From Verrucomicrobiales bacterium (GTDB lineage: Bacteria; Verrucomicrobiota; Verrucomicrobiia; Limisphaerales; JAYPXF01): a stretch of DNA of 64,000 bases. The position numbers and the translations under genes are program-made. Shown here in pieces: positions 7,580 through 16,772 of this stretch. Position 1 is the first letter of the stretch, and the number at the start of each line of letters is the position of its first letter. The notes under the pieces are model-generated. The model was not told where the DNA came from and searched no databases. It saw only the letters and a program-made list of their open reading frames with translations. Where the stretch lies: positions 124,001 to 188,000 of the forward strand of contig PBAL01000087.1 in the NCBI GenBank assembly GCA_002715965.1. Reading direction: 5' to 3'.

Positions 7580-9961
7580 ATGCTTTCGTTGGTTCGAACG
7601 TTCCTGCTCACTGCGTCGATGCTCGTCGCCACCTTGCCGATTGATGCGGGAGACCGGCCGAACATTCTGCTCATTATGGCCGACGATCTCGGATATTCGG
7701 ATCTGGGTTGTTACGGCGGAGAGATCAAAACACCCGTGCTGGATGCGGTGGCTGAACGGGGAATTCGCTTCTCTCAGTTCTACAACACCGGCCGTTGCTG
7801 GCCGACACGAGGCGCGTTGCTGACCGGGTATTACGCCCAACAAATTCGCCGCGACAATCTGGACGGTGTTCCCAGTGGCGGACGTGGGGTGCGCCAGCCA
7901 TGGGCGCAGTTGCTGCCGAATATGCTGAAACCGCTGGGGTATCGCTCATATCACACGGGGAAGTGGCACATCGACGGCATGCCTCTGCAGAACGGATTTG
8001 ATCGATCCTACTATCTGCAGGATCAAAGCCGCTTCTTCAGTCCGCTTCAGCATTACATGGATGACAAGCGCTTGCCCAAAGTGGAACGGGGCACAGACTT
8101 CTATGCGACAATTGCCTTGGCGGATCATGCGATTGAAGTGTTGAAGGAGCACAAGGCGAATCATGGGGAGAAGCCGTTCTTTCATTATCTGGCATTTGCT
8201 GCTCCTCACTTCCCTCTGCACGCGTTGCCGGAGGATATTGAGCGGTACAAGGACAAATACAAAAGGGACTGGGAAGTTGTCCGCAATGAGCGCCATCAGC
8301 GACAGCTGAAGATGGGCTTGCTAAACACGAAGCTGTCGGAAGTGGAATCCGATGTGGGGCCGCCTTACCACTTCCCTGAACATCTGGAGATACTGGGTGA
8401 AGGCGAAGTGAATCGTCCGGTCGCGTGGAACTCGCTCACTGAAAAGCAAAAGGACTTTCAAGCCACCAAAATGGCGATTCATGCTGCAATGATCGATCGA
8501 ATGGATCGGGAAATCGGCCGGGTTGTCAAACAGATCCGGGAGATGGGTGAACTGGATAATACGATCATCCTGTTCCTTTCCGATAACGGTTGCAGTGCCG
8601 AGATCATGGTTCGCGGGGATGGACATGATCGGGATGCGCCTCCCGGTTCAGCCGATACTTACCTGTGCCTGGGGCCGGGTTGGTCAACGACCTGCAATGC
8701 GCCATTTCGAATGCACAAGACCTGGACGCATGAAGGTGGAATTGCGACACCCTTGATTGTCTCCTGGCCGAGTGGGTTGAAGGCCCGCGGTGAATTTCGG
8801 CACAACCCCGGGCATGTGATCGACATCGTCCCGACCCTAGTTGAACTCGCTGGTGGAGAGGTGCCGAAGCGGTTGAACGACAAGGCCATTCCTAAGGCTC
8901 CAGGGAGAAGTTTGGCGGCTGCTCTGCGCAAGGACGGATCCGTGAAACACGACTATCTCTGGTGGTATCACGACGGACACAAGGCGGTGCGCGTTGGAGA
9001 TTGGAAGGCGGTTGCTGCAAATGGACAGGATTGGGAGGTGTTCGATCTTGCAAACGATCGCTCTGAACGGAATGACCTGGCGAAGAAGCATCCTCAACGC
9101 ACCAAACGACTGGTCGAAACGTGGGAGAAGAAAAAGGAGGAGTTCAAGAAACTCGCGCTCACCGATCTTCCCCCGAAGAAGCCCGCGAGGAAAGGGGCTC
9201 CGCGAAAAGGGAAACGCCCCGCATCGAAGCAGACCTTGATCAATGGAGAGACATTCAAGCTCATGGGCAAGAAGGCCTTTGTGATGATGCCGAAGAAATC
9301 GAAGCGATCGAATCCACAGCCGTGGATCTTCTACGCTCCAACTTTACCCGCCTATCCGGACACGCATGAGAAATGGATGCACTCCAGTTTTGTGAAAGCG
9401 GGTGTGGCTGTCGCTGGGATCGATGTCGGGGAGGCCTATGGAAGTCCCAAGGCACTGAAGTTTTTTGATGGGCTATATGACCAGCTCACGAAGAAACGCG
9501 GATTTGCCATGAAACCCGTTTTGTTCGGACGAAGCCGGGGCGGGCTCTGGGTGAGCAGTTGGGCCGTTGCGAATCCGAAGCGTGTGGCGGGGATTATCGG
9601 GATCTATCCGGTTTATGACTACACGACCTATCCCGGCGTCCAGCGCGCTGCCCCTGCATACGGTTTGACACCAGAAGAGTTGCTCAAGCGCGCTCCCGAA
9701 CTGAATCCCATCTCGAAGGCACATGTCCTTGCCAATGCGGAGATCCCGGTGGTCTTGATCCATGGGACGGATGACACGGTGGTGCCCATCGAGAAGAACT
9801 CGAATGAAATGCTGCGCCGTTACGAGAAGGCTGGGAAGCGGAATCTCATCCGCGTGATTGAAATTGAACGGCAGGGGCACAACTTTTGGCCTGAGTATTT
9901 TCAATCGGAAGACCTGGTGGATACTGCAATCGCCAATGCGAAGCTGGGCGCAAGGCAATGA
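7580..9961 (+). CDS. Sulfatase fused to an alpha/beta-hydrolase
   Basis: Fusion of about 793 residues. The frame is open far upstream, but that part runs antisense to the SGNH gene. The ATG at 7580 (or 7532) gives a proper signal peptide, FLLTASMLVATLPIDAG. The sulfatase half follows, with NILLIMADDLGYSDLGCYGG, the formylglycine site C73-W-P-T-R-G, GKWHIDG and FLSDNGC. A basic Pro/Lys/Arg linker (PPKKPARKGAPRKGKR) leads to the second domain at about residue 550. That domain has the nucleophile elbow GRSRG with Ser652, the acid site HGTDDTVVP and the His in RQGHNFWPE, so a complete Ser-Asp-His triad is present. The architecture suggests removal of sulfate and of an ester or acyl group from the same substrate. 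Its stop overlaps the next start by 4 bp. Confidence 0.92.
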   Translation: MLSLVRTFLLTASMLVATLPIDAGDRPNILLIMADDLGYSDLGCYGGEIKTPVLDAVAERGIRFSQFYNTGRCWPTRGALLTGYYAQQIRRDNLDGVPSGGRGVRQPWAQLLPNMLKPLGYRSYHTGKWHIDGMPLQNGFDRSYYLQDQSRFFSPLQHYMDDKRLPKVERGTDFYATIALADHAIEVLKEHKANHGEKPFFHYLAFAAPHFPLHALPEDIERYKDKYKRDWEVVRNERHQRQLKMGLLNTKLSEVESDVGPPYHFPEHLEILGEGEVNRPVAWNSLTEKQKDFQATKMAIHAAMIDRMDREIGRVVKQIREMGELDNTIILFLSDNGCSAEIMVRGDGHDRDAPPGSADTYLCLGPGWSTTCNAPFRMHKTWTHEGGIATPLIVSWPSGLKARGEFRHNPGHVIDIVPTLVELAGGEVPKRLNDKAIPKAPGRSLAAALRKDGSVKHDYLWWYHDGHKAVRVGDWKAVAANGQDWEVFDLANDRSERNDLAKKHPQRTKRLVETWEKKKEEFKKLALTDLPPKKPARKGAPRKGKRPASKQTLINGETFKLMGKKAFVMMPKKSKRSNPQPWIFYAPTLPAYPDTHEKWMHSSFVKAGVAVAGIDVGEAYGSPKALKFFDGLYDQLTKKRGFAMKPVLFGRSRGGLWVSSWAVANPKRVAGIIGIYPVYDYTTYPGVQRAAPAYGLTPEELLKRAPELNPISKAHVLANAEIPVVLIHGTDDTVVPIEKNSNEMLRRYEKAGKRNLIRVIEIERQGHNFWPEYFQSEDLVDTAIANAKLGARQ

Positions 9962-12900
9962 ACGAACTGTTCCAGAATCGTTTGGTGCCCAGCATGACTG
10001 CTGTGCTGCTGATTCTGTTTTCTTCGTTCGCATCTGCTGAGATCAGCTTCAATTACGATATTCGTCCGATCCTTGCTGCCAATTGTTTCGAATGCCATGG
10101 GCCGGACCAAAACGCCCGGAAGGCCAAGCTGCGGTTGGACCAACCTTCGGATGTGCTTTCACCGGGCAAACCAACGGAGAGCGAGCTGCTTCGTCGATTG
10201 ACTGCTCATGATGTTGATGAACGCATGCCCCCGGCCGAGTCGAAGCGCACGATCACCTCCGAACAGATCGGCAAGATCAGGCAATGGATTCAGGAAGGTG
10301 CGAAGTATGAGAAACACTGGGCGTTCATTCGGCCGTCCAAGCCGGAGCTGCCGCCAGTTGATCGGAAAAGTTGGGTTCGAAATGATATCGACCGATTCGT
10401 ACTGGCAAGGCTGGAGGCGGAAGGCCTGCGTCCGAGCCCTGAAGCGGATCGTTACGCATTGGCCAAACGCCTCTTCCTGGATCTGGTTGGTTTGCCACCC
10501 ACGCCAGAAGAAGCGGATGCCTTTGCAGGGGACAGATCACCCATGGCCTACGAGAACCTGGTCGATCGGCTGTTGAAGTCGGAGCGGTACGGGGAGCGTT
10601 GGGCGCGCAAGTGGTTGGACATCGCCCGCTATTCGGACACCAACGGCTACGAGAAGGACCGTGAACGATCCATCTGGCCTTATCGCGATTGGGTGATCAA
10701 CGCGATCAACTCCGGTATGCCCTTCGATCGGTTCACGATTGAGCAGATCGCCGGTGACATGTTGCCGAACGCGAGGGTGTCGCAGCGGGTGGCGACGGGC
10801 TTTCACCGTAATACGATGTTGAACGAGGAAGGCGGGATCGATCCGCTGGAGTTTCGCTTTTACGCAATGGTGGACCGGGTCTCGACGACCGGCACTGCTT
10901 GGCTGGGACTGACCCTGATGTGCGCGCAGTGTCACACGCACAAATATGATCCGATCACGCACACCGAGTATTACCAGATCATGGATTATCTCAACAACGC
11001 GGACGAACCGGACCTGTCGGTGCCCACGCGCGAACAATCGCGCAAGCAAAAGCAGGTCGATTTTCAGGTGGCGATGGCGGAGAAGAATCTGGTGAACAAG
11101 TTCCCGTTTCCGGACAAGATAAAGTTTAGCGAGAAAGCGAAGGAGACGGACGAGGTCAAGAAGCTCCGCGAGCAATGGGTGCAGAAACGATTCAATGCCT
11201 GGCTGAATGCAGAGCGTGAAATAGCGGTGCATTGGTCAGTGCTCAAACCAACGAAAGCCACCAGCACGCTGCCGAAAATGAGGATACTCGCTGATCACTC
11301 CGTGTTGGCGACCGGGGATCAAACCAAGCGAGATATCTATAAGACCTCGTTCAAACCCACGCTGAAGAATGTCACTGCGATGCGCCTGGAAGTTCTCCCT
11401 CACGAATCGCTTCCCGCAGGCGGGCCGGGTTTCGCCTATTATGAGGGGCCAAAAGGAGATTTCTTCCTCAGCGAACTCACCGTGCGTGCGAACGGCGAAC
11501 CGGTGAAGATGACGGATGCTACGCATACCTATGCCAAGAACGCCATCGGTCGCGGTAAGGTCAGTGCAGCTCTCACATTGGATGGTGATGGGGGGACGGG
11601 GTGGTCCACCGCGCAGGGGACCGGCAAACGGCACGTCGCTGTATTCAACTTTGATCCGCCATTGAAGGCTGCATCTGAACTGGAGGTGGAGATGTTGTTT
11701 GAACGCCACTATCCGGCGGGCATTGGCCGGTATCGGATTTCATTGACGGACAACGAGGGGACACTGACGGCTCGTACAATTCCACATGACGTGGAGCGAT
11801 TGATTTTGACGCCCTCTACTGGATGGAGTGCGGAAGATCGCGAACAGGTCTTCGCTCATTTTCTTTCCGTGGACGAGAGCTTGAAGAAGGCACGCGCGGA
11901 GTTGGACAAGCTGCGTAATCAGTTTCCCAAGGCACCGACGACGTTGGTGATGCAGGAGCGTCCAGCCGATCATCCACGGCCAACGTTTCGTCATCACCGT
12001 GGTGAATTCACTCAGCCGAAAGAGCAGGTTGGTGCCGGCATTCCGGCCTTGTTTGGAAAACACAGCAACGCACCACAGAATCGCCTCGAGTTCGCAAAGT
12101 GGCTGGTGAGTGAAAGGAATCCGCTGACTGCCCGCGTCGTGATGAATCGACACTGGTCCACCTTCTTTGGCCGGGGATTGGTGCGGACAATTGAAGATTT
12201 TGGAACTCAATCGTCACCCCCATCGCATCCGCGCTTGTTGGATTGGTTGGCGACAGAGTTTGTAGCACGTGGCTGGTCGATGAAGGGCATGCACAAGTGG
12301 ATCGTGATGAGCGCGACCTATCGGCAGGCTTCGTCGGTAACTGCGGATTTATTGGAACGTGATCCGAACAACGTATTGCTGGCACGTGGCCCGCGAAAGC
12401 GCATTGAAGCGGAGATGGTTCGGGATCTGGCTCTCTCGGTGAGCGGGCTCATCACGCACCAGATCGGCGGTCCCAGCGTCTTCCCGCCACAGCCGGCGAG
12501 CGTGACCGACATCGCGTATGGGCGATTCAAGTGGAGGACCAGCGACGGTGAGGCGCGTTTTCGTCGGAGTCTTTATACATTCGCCAAACGCACGGCTCCG
12601 TTTGCAGCTTATCTGACGTTTGACGGAGTCAGTGGTGAATCCTGCATCGTCCGCCGAGAGAGGAGCAACACGCCCTTGCAGGCGCTCACTTTGCTGAATG
12701 ATCAGGTGTTCAACGAATCCGCCCAGGCCTTGGGGCGGTCGACTGCCGATGGAACCGGTTCGATTGCGGCGCGGGCAAAGAAACTGTTGCGCACGTGCCT
12801 CATCCGACCGGTTGCAAAACAGGAGATTCAATGGCTGGCCGCATACTACAAGGCACAGGTGGCGAGGATTAACGCGGGTGATTTGAAGGCCGGTCAGATT

Positions 12901-13005
12901 GTCGCGCCGACGGATCGGAAATCGAAGAAGCTCAATCAAATCGCCGCTTGGACCATGACGGCGCGTGCCGTTCTGAATTTTGACGAAACCATCACGCAGG
13001 AATAG
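9958..13005 (+). CDS. PSD1/cytochrome c domain protein (DUF1549-DUF1553)
   Basis: Large exported PVC-specific protein of 1015 residues. A signal peptide ends near FASA at residue 27. A planctomycete-type cytochrome domain follows, with one heme site C43-F-E-C46-H47. The DUF1549 region covers about residues 140-345 and contains the usual phrases LVGLPPTPEEADAF, RYGERWARKWLD and GFHRNTM. A middle region with a jelly-roll look covers about 430-600, and DUF1553 covers about 700-970 (NRLEFAKWLVSERNPLTARV, then MNRHW). These proteins are paired with DUF1501 genes in nearly every PVC genome; they are thought to act in the periplasm, but the reaction is unproven. The start overlaps the stop of the sulfatase-esterase fusion (ATGA), and DUF1501 follows directly, so the three proteins are made as a unit. 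Confidence 0.95.
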   Translation: MNELFQNRLVPSMTAVLLILFSSFASAEISFNYDIRPILAANCFECHGPDQNARKAKLRLDQPSDVLSPGKPTESELLRRLTAHDVDERMPPAESKRTITSEQIGKIRQWIQEGAKYEKHWAFIRPSKPELPPVDRKSWVRNDIDRFVLARLEAEGLRPSPEADRYALAKRLFLDLVGLPPTPEEADAFAGDRSPMAYENLVDRLLKSERYGERWARKWLDIARYSDTNGYEKDRERSIWPYRDWVINAINSGMPFDRFTIEQIAGDMLPNARVSQRVATGFHRNTMLNEEGGIDPLEFRFYAMVDRVSTTGTAWLGLTLMCAQCHTHKYDPITHTEYYQIMDYLNNADEPDLSVPTREQSRKQKQVDFQVAMAEKNLVNKFPFPDKIKFSEKAKETDEVKKLREQWVQKRFNAWLNAEREIAVHWSVLKPTKATSTLPKMRILADHSVLATGDQTKRDIYKTSFKPTLKNVTAMRLEVLPHESLPAGGPGFAYYEGPKGDFFLSELTVRANGEPVKMTDATHTYAKNAIGRGKVSAALTLDGDGGTGWSTAQGTGKRHVAVFNFDPPLKAASELEVEMLFERHYPAGIGRYRISLTDNEGTLTARTIPHDVERLILTPSTGWSAEDREQVFAHFLSVDESLKKARAELDKLRNQFPKAPTTLVMQERPADHPRPTFRHHRGEFTQPKEQVGAGIPALFGKHSNAPQNRLEFAKWLVSERNPLTARVVMNRHWSTFFGRGLVRTIEDFGTQSSPPSHPRLLDWLATEFVARGWSMKGMHKWIVMSATYRQASSVTADLLERDPNNVLLARGPRKRIEAEMVRDLALSVSGLITHQIGGPSVFPPQPASVTDIAYGRFKWRTSDGEARFRRSLYTFAKRTAPFAAYLTFDGVSGESCIVRRERSNTPLQALTLLNDQVFNESAQALGRSTADGTGSIAARAKKLLRTCLIRPVAKQEIQWLAAYYKAQVARINAGDLKAGQIVAPTDRKSKKLNQIAAWTMTARAVLNFDETITQE

Positions 13006-14427
13006 ATGAACTCGAATCCCTTGCTCAATCAGACCCGGCGTCAGTTCTTTCAGGACTGCGGCGTGGGTGTTGGAAAGATCGCCTTGGCATCAACCATGGC
13101 GGGTCGCTCGATCGCGAATCAGACCTCGCCAATTGCGCCGAAGCGGCATCATCACACGCCGAAGGTGAAGAACGTGATCTTCCTGTTTCAAGCCGGTGCG
13201 CCGAGCCAGCTGGAGTTGTTCGATCACAAACCCAAGCTCGCCGAGTTGGAAGGCAAGCCCATCCCGCCTTCAGTGATTCAGGGTCAGCGATATGCCTTTA
13301 TCCAACCCGACGCGGCTGTGCTCGGGCCAAGGTTCAAGTTCACGCGCCATGGCCAGTCAGGAGCGGAGCTATCCGAGATGTTGCCCCACCTGGGCGCGAT
13401 CGCGGATGAGATCGCGGTCTTGAAGGGATGCACGACAGATCAATTCAATCACGCGCCCGCACAGCTGTTTTACAATACCGGCTTTGGCGTGCCTGGACGT
13501 CCGGCGATGGGGAGTTGGTTGAGTTACGGACTCGGCAGCGAGGCAAACGACCTTCCTTCGTTTGTCGTGCTGAAGAGTGCCGGGAATCTTAGCGGAGGCG
13601 CGGCGCTCTGGTCTTCTGGATTTCTTCCCACCACGCACGTCGGTGTTCCTTTCCGCAGCACGGGCGATCCGATTCTGAATGTCGCCAATCCGGCTGGATA
13701 CGATCAGAAGGCACAGCGCGACACGCTCGATCTCATTGGCAAGATGAACCGGCGTCGCCTGGGGCTGGTTGGGGATCCCGAGATCGAAACCCGGATCAAC
13801 TCCTACGAAATGGCTTACCGAATGCAGACGCGCGCGCCGGAGCTGATGGATCTGAAAGGCGAATCTGAACACACGTTGACGATGTATGGTGCGTCTCGTA
13901 ATGGAAGCGGATCATACGCAAACAACTGTCTGTTGGCCCGGCGCCTCATTGAACGCGGCGTTCGCTTCGTGCAGGTCTACCACGCCGGTTGGGACCACCA
14001 TTCCAATGTGGAAGGCGGGGTGAGAGGACAGGCCAGATTGACCGACCGCTCTTCAGCAGCCTTGATCAAGGATCTGAAGATGCGTGGAATGCTGGACGAA
14101 ACCCTGGTGGTTTGGTCTGGTGAATTTGGACGGACGCCGATGGTGGAATCCAACTCGGCCTTGGGGCGTAAGCTGGGTCGCGATCATCACCCTCAGGCGT
14201 TCACATGTTGGATGGCCGGTGGTGGCATCAAGCCCGGAACGGTGATTGGTGCGACCGATGAACTTGGATTCCACGTCGTCGAAGACAAGGTGCACGTGCA
14301 CGACATCCAGGCGACCATTCTGCATCTGCTCGGCCTGGATCATGAGCGCTTGATTTACACCTTCCAAGGACGCCCGTATCGATTGACGGACGTGCATGGG
14401 CACCTGGTGAAGAAGATCCTCGCGTAG
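13006..14427 (+). CDS. DUF1501 family Tat-exported protein
   Basis: 473 residues; sulfatase-like member of the alkaline-phosphatase superfamily known as DUF1501. The N-terminus has a Tat motif, TRRQFFQDCGVGVGKIALAS, so it should be folded before export. Family phrases are VIFLFQAGAPSQLELFDHKP, GWDHHSN, VVWSGEFGRTPMVE and GRDHHPQAFTCWMAGGG. The start codon follows the stop of the PSD1 gene with no spacer, which implies translational coupling. No formylglycine motif is present, as is usual in this family. Its role is presumed to be tied to the PSD1 partner and, here, to the sulfatase-esterase fusion; the activity is unproven. The second such pair in the window lies at 35609-40539 on the other strand. 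Confidence 0.95.
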   Translation: MNSNPLLNQTRRQFFQDCGVGVGKIALASTMAGRSIANQTSPIAPKRHHHTPKVKNVIFLFQAGAPSQLELFDHKPKLAELEGKPIPPSVIQGQRYAFIQPDAAVLGPRFKFTRHGQSGAELSEMLPHLGAIADEIAVLKGCTTDQFNHAPAQLFYNTGFGVPGRPAMGSWLSYGLGSEANDLPSFVVLKSAGNLSGGAALWSSGFLPTTHVGVPFRSTGDPILNVANPAGYDQKAQRDTLDLIGKMNRRRLGLVGDPEIETRINSYEMAYRMQTRAPELMDLKGESEHTLTMYGASRNGSGSYANNCLLARRLIERGVRFVQVYHAGWDHHSNVEGGVRGQARLTDRSSAALIKDLKMRGMLDETLVVWSGEFGRTPMVESNSALGRKLGRDHHPQAFTCWMAGGGIKPGTVIGATDELGFHVVEDKVHVHDIQATILHLLGLDHERLIYTFQGRPYRLTDVHGHLVKKILA

Positions 14428-15020
14428 CATAGCGGACGCGCTTGTGATCAAAAGAGGCGGTCACTGAGATAACGCGAGCAGAAACTCAGCGGTTGCTGTA
14501 CTTGACGATGTCCAGTTCACCGAATTAAGCCAGCGGATGGGAATGTTCAAAACACCGGAGAATCGTCTGCCGGCTGCGAGTAGTGCGCTGCTTGAATCTG
14601 CGGGTTTTCTGGTGCCGATTGACATGCGAAGTGATGCAAAGACGTCGCAGTAGGCGTTTAGTGGTTTGAGGAAACTCTACGACGCTGTAGAGAATCGTGT
14701 CACCCGCTTGGGGGCTGCCGGAGCGAAGATTAATGAATTCGCGCACGGCGGTAAGCGGAATCCGGAAGTGTCCATTTCGTTACCCGGAAAGGAACGCAAA
14801 TTCGACCTGCCTATTACACCCTCGTGTCCATTTGCGCCGGACGCTGATCTTTGGGCGCGGTTGAAACTGATTTATGAGGTCCGCGCCCAACTTGGCGAGT
14901 TGGACGGTCAGTTTCAGAACAGGAAGGGACTTGGCATCTTTCTCGAGCAGTTCCGGCTGGAGCAGGGCAAGACTGAATCAGATCAGCAAAAGACGTGGTT
15001 GCTTCCTGACCAGATTGCCA
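14428..15020 (+). other. Intergenic region with a weak open frame
   Basis: 593 bp between the DUF1501 gene and the next sulfatase. A frame from a TTG at 14666 to 15034 could encode 122 residues. It includes a plausible amphipathic stretch (ARLKLIYEVRAQLGEL) but matches no family I know and has no good ribosome binding site. A perfect 10-bp inverted repeat, TTGGGCGCGG at 14851-14860 and its complement at 14881-14890, lies inside it. The sulfatase promoter is probably here as well. I do not call the frame a gene. Confidence 0.4.
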
Positions 15021-16772
15021 ATGCGGGTGGGTGATGCTTCAATCCGATGCGTGTTCTCGCTTAGACGATCCGTTGTTTTGCTCGCGCTCCTTTGTGGGCT
15101 GGCCATCTCCCACGCCGCGCATAAGCCGAACGTCCTCTTCATCGCCATTGACGATCTCAACGACTGGATTGGATGCATGGGCGGGCATCCGCAGTCCATC
15201 ACGCCGAACATGGATCGATTGGCGAAGAGTGGTGTGTTGTTTACGAACGCCCATTGTCCCGCACCTGCCTGCAATCCTTCGCGAACAGCGATCATGGCCG
15301 GGATTTCACCGCATCGTTCCGGGCTCTACGAGAATGGGCAGAAGATGCGCGAGGTTCTGCCAAAGGCCGAACTGTTGCCGAAGTACTTCTCGCGACACGG
15401 ATACTGGTCGGCTGGATCCGGCAAGCTGCTTCACTACTTCATCGATGCTCAATCTTGGGACGAATATCACCCCGCCAAGGAAACGGAAAACCCCTTCCCC
15501 CGAACGCTCTACCCGGACAAGCGCCCGGTGAATCTTCCTCGTGGCGGTCCGTGGCAATACGTGGAAACGGACTGGGCAGCTTTGGACGCGACGAATGAGG
15601 AGTTTGGCGGTGATTGGCTGGTTTCCAAATACATTGGCGAACAACTCGCGCGGAAACATGACAAGCCCTTCTTCCTCGCCTGCGGGATATACCGACCACA
15701 TGAGCCGTGGTTCGTGCCGAAGAAATATTTTGAACCGTTCCCCTTGGAGAGCATTCGGATTCCGCCGGGCTACAAGGAGGACGATCTCGATGACCTGCCT
15801 CTCCAGGGCAAACGCCGTGGCCCGAATCGCTACTTCGCGCATATTCGCAAGCACAAGCAGTGGAAGCAGGGCGTGCAGGGTTACCTGGCTTCCATTCACT
15901 TCGCGGATGCGATGCTTGGCCGTGTCTTGGATGCATTGGAAAAGGGGCCGAACAAAGACCGCACGATTGTTGTGTTGTGGAGCGATCATGGCTGGCACTT
16001 GGGCGAGAAGCAGCATTGGCAGAAATACACTGCGTGGCGTGTATGCACACGCGTGCCGTTGATGATCCGCGTTCCGAAGGGGACGCCTGGATTGAAGGAG
16101 GGAACTAAGGCGGGCGTGGTTTCTGATCAACCTGTGAATTTGCTCAGTTTGTTTCCAACGCTCACGGAACTTGCCGGTTTGCCGGATAAGAAATCGAATG
16201 ATGGGCCAAGTCTCATACCCCTGTTGAAGGACTCAGAAACGAGTTGGGATCACGTCTCCATCACGCACCTCAGCCAACCGAAGAGCTACGGGCTCAGCGT
16301 GAAGGATTGGCGTTACGTGCATTACGCCAATGGCGAGGAGGAGTTGTATGACACGGTCAACGATCCATACGAATGGAACAACCTGGCAGAGCTCCCGAAG
16401 TATGCCGGCAAGCTGAAAGAACTCCGCGCCAAGGCCCCAAAAAATTTTGCTCCCAAGAAAGAGGCGAGCATTGCGTCTTGGAACGCGCTGCGGTGGCGTT
16501 CGGTTACCAAAACATCAGCGCCTCCCTCCAAACCTGACGGAGGGAAATTCGATGTTGTGTTTATTAATCGACGAGAGAAACCCGTCGAAGTCCTCTGGAT
16601 GTCCCCGAAGGGAAAGCCGTTACCATACGGCATGGTTGCGCCGGGTAATACGAAACGTCAGCAAACGCGGCCTGGAGCGGTCTGGCGGATTGACGACGTG
16701 GAATCGAAGAAGGAACTCGGCCACTTCGTTGTCGGTGATCGCAAGTCCAAAGCAGTGATTCCCGTGAAATGA
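15021..16772 (+). CDS. Iduronate-2-sulfatase-like sulfatase with a C-terminal VHL-beta-like domain
   Basis: 583 residues from the ATG at 15021; a GTG at 15051 is an alternative. Both keep the signal peptide RRSVVLLALLCGLAISHA. The frame extends upstream to 14874, but that part does not look coding. Sulfatase landmarks: NVLFIAIDDLNDWIGCMGG, formylglycine site C84-N-P-S-R, SGKLLHYF and VVLWSDHGWHLGEKQHW, which together are typical of the iduronate-2-sulfatase branch. After the core, residues about 508-583 resemble the beta domain of the von Hippel-Lindau protein: VVFINRREKPVEVLWMSPKG, then PYGMVAPGN, then PGAVWRIDD. The last residues overlap the start of the next sulfatase gene by 4 bp (ATGA), so the two are cotranslated. 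The sulfatase call is secure; the VHL-like call rests on motif reading. Confidence 0.93.
   Translation: MRVGDASIRCVFSLRRSVVLLALLCGLAISHAAHKPNVLFIAIDDLNDWIGCMGGHPQSITPNMDRLAKSGVLFTNAHCPAPACNPSRTAIMAGISPHRSGLYENGQKMREVLPKAELLPKYFSRHGYWSAGSGKLLHYFIDAQSWDEYHPAKETENPFPRTLYPDKRPVNLPRGGPWQYVETDWAALDATNEEFGGDWLVSKYIGEQLARKHDKPFFLACGIYRPHEPWFVPKKYFEPFPLESIRIPPGYKEDDLDDLPLQGKRRGPNRYFAHIRKHKQWKQGVQGYLASIHFADAMLGRVLDALEKGPNKDRTIVVLWSDHGWHLGEKQHWQKYTAWRVCTRVPLMIRVPKGTPGLKEGTKAGVVSDQPVNLLSLFPTLTELAGLPDKKSNDGPSLIPLLKDSETSWDHVSITHLSQPKSYGLSVKDWRYVHYANGEEELYDTVNDPYEWNNLAELPKYAGKLKELRAKAPKNFAPKKEASIASWNALRWRSVTKTSAPPSKPDGGKFDVVFINRREKPVEVLWMSPKGKPLPYGMVAPGNTKRQQTRPGAVWRIDDVESKKELGHFVVGDRKSKAVIPVK

Noticed and set aside
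14666..15034. 122-codon frame before the sulfatase at 15021
   Set aside because: It starts with TTG, overlaps the sulfatase start, has no good ribosome binding site and matches no family; it is only mentioned with the intergenic region.
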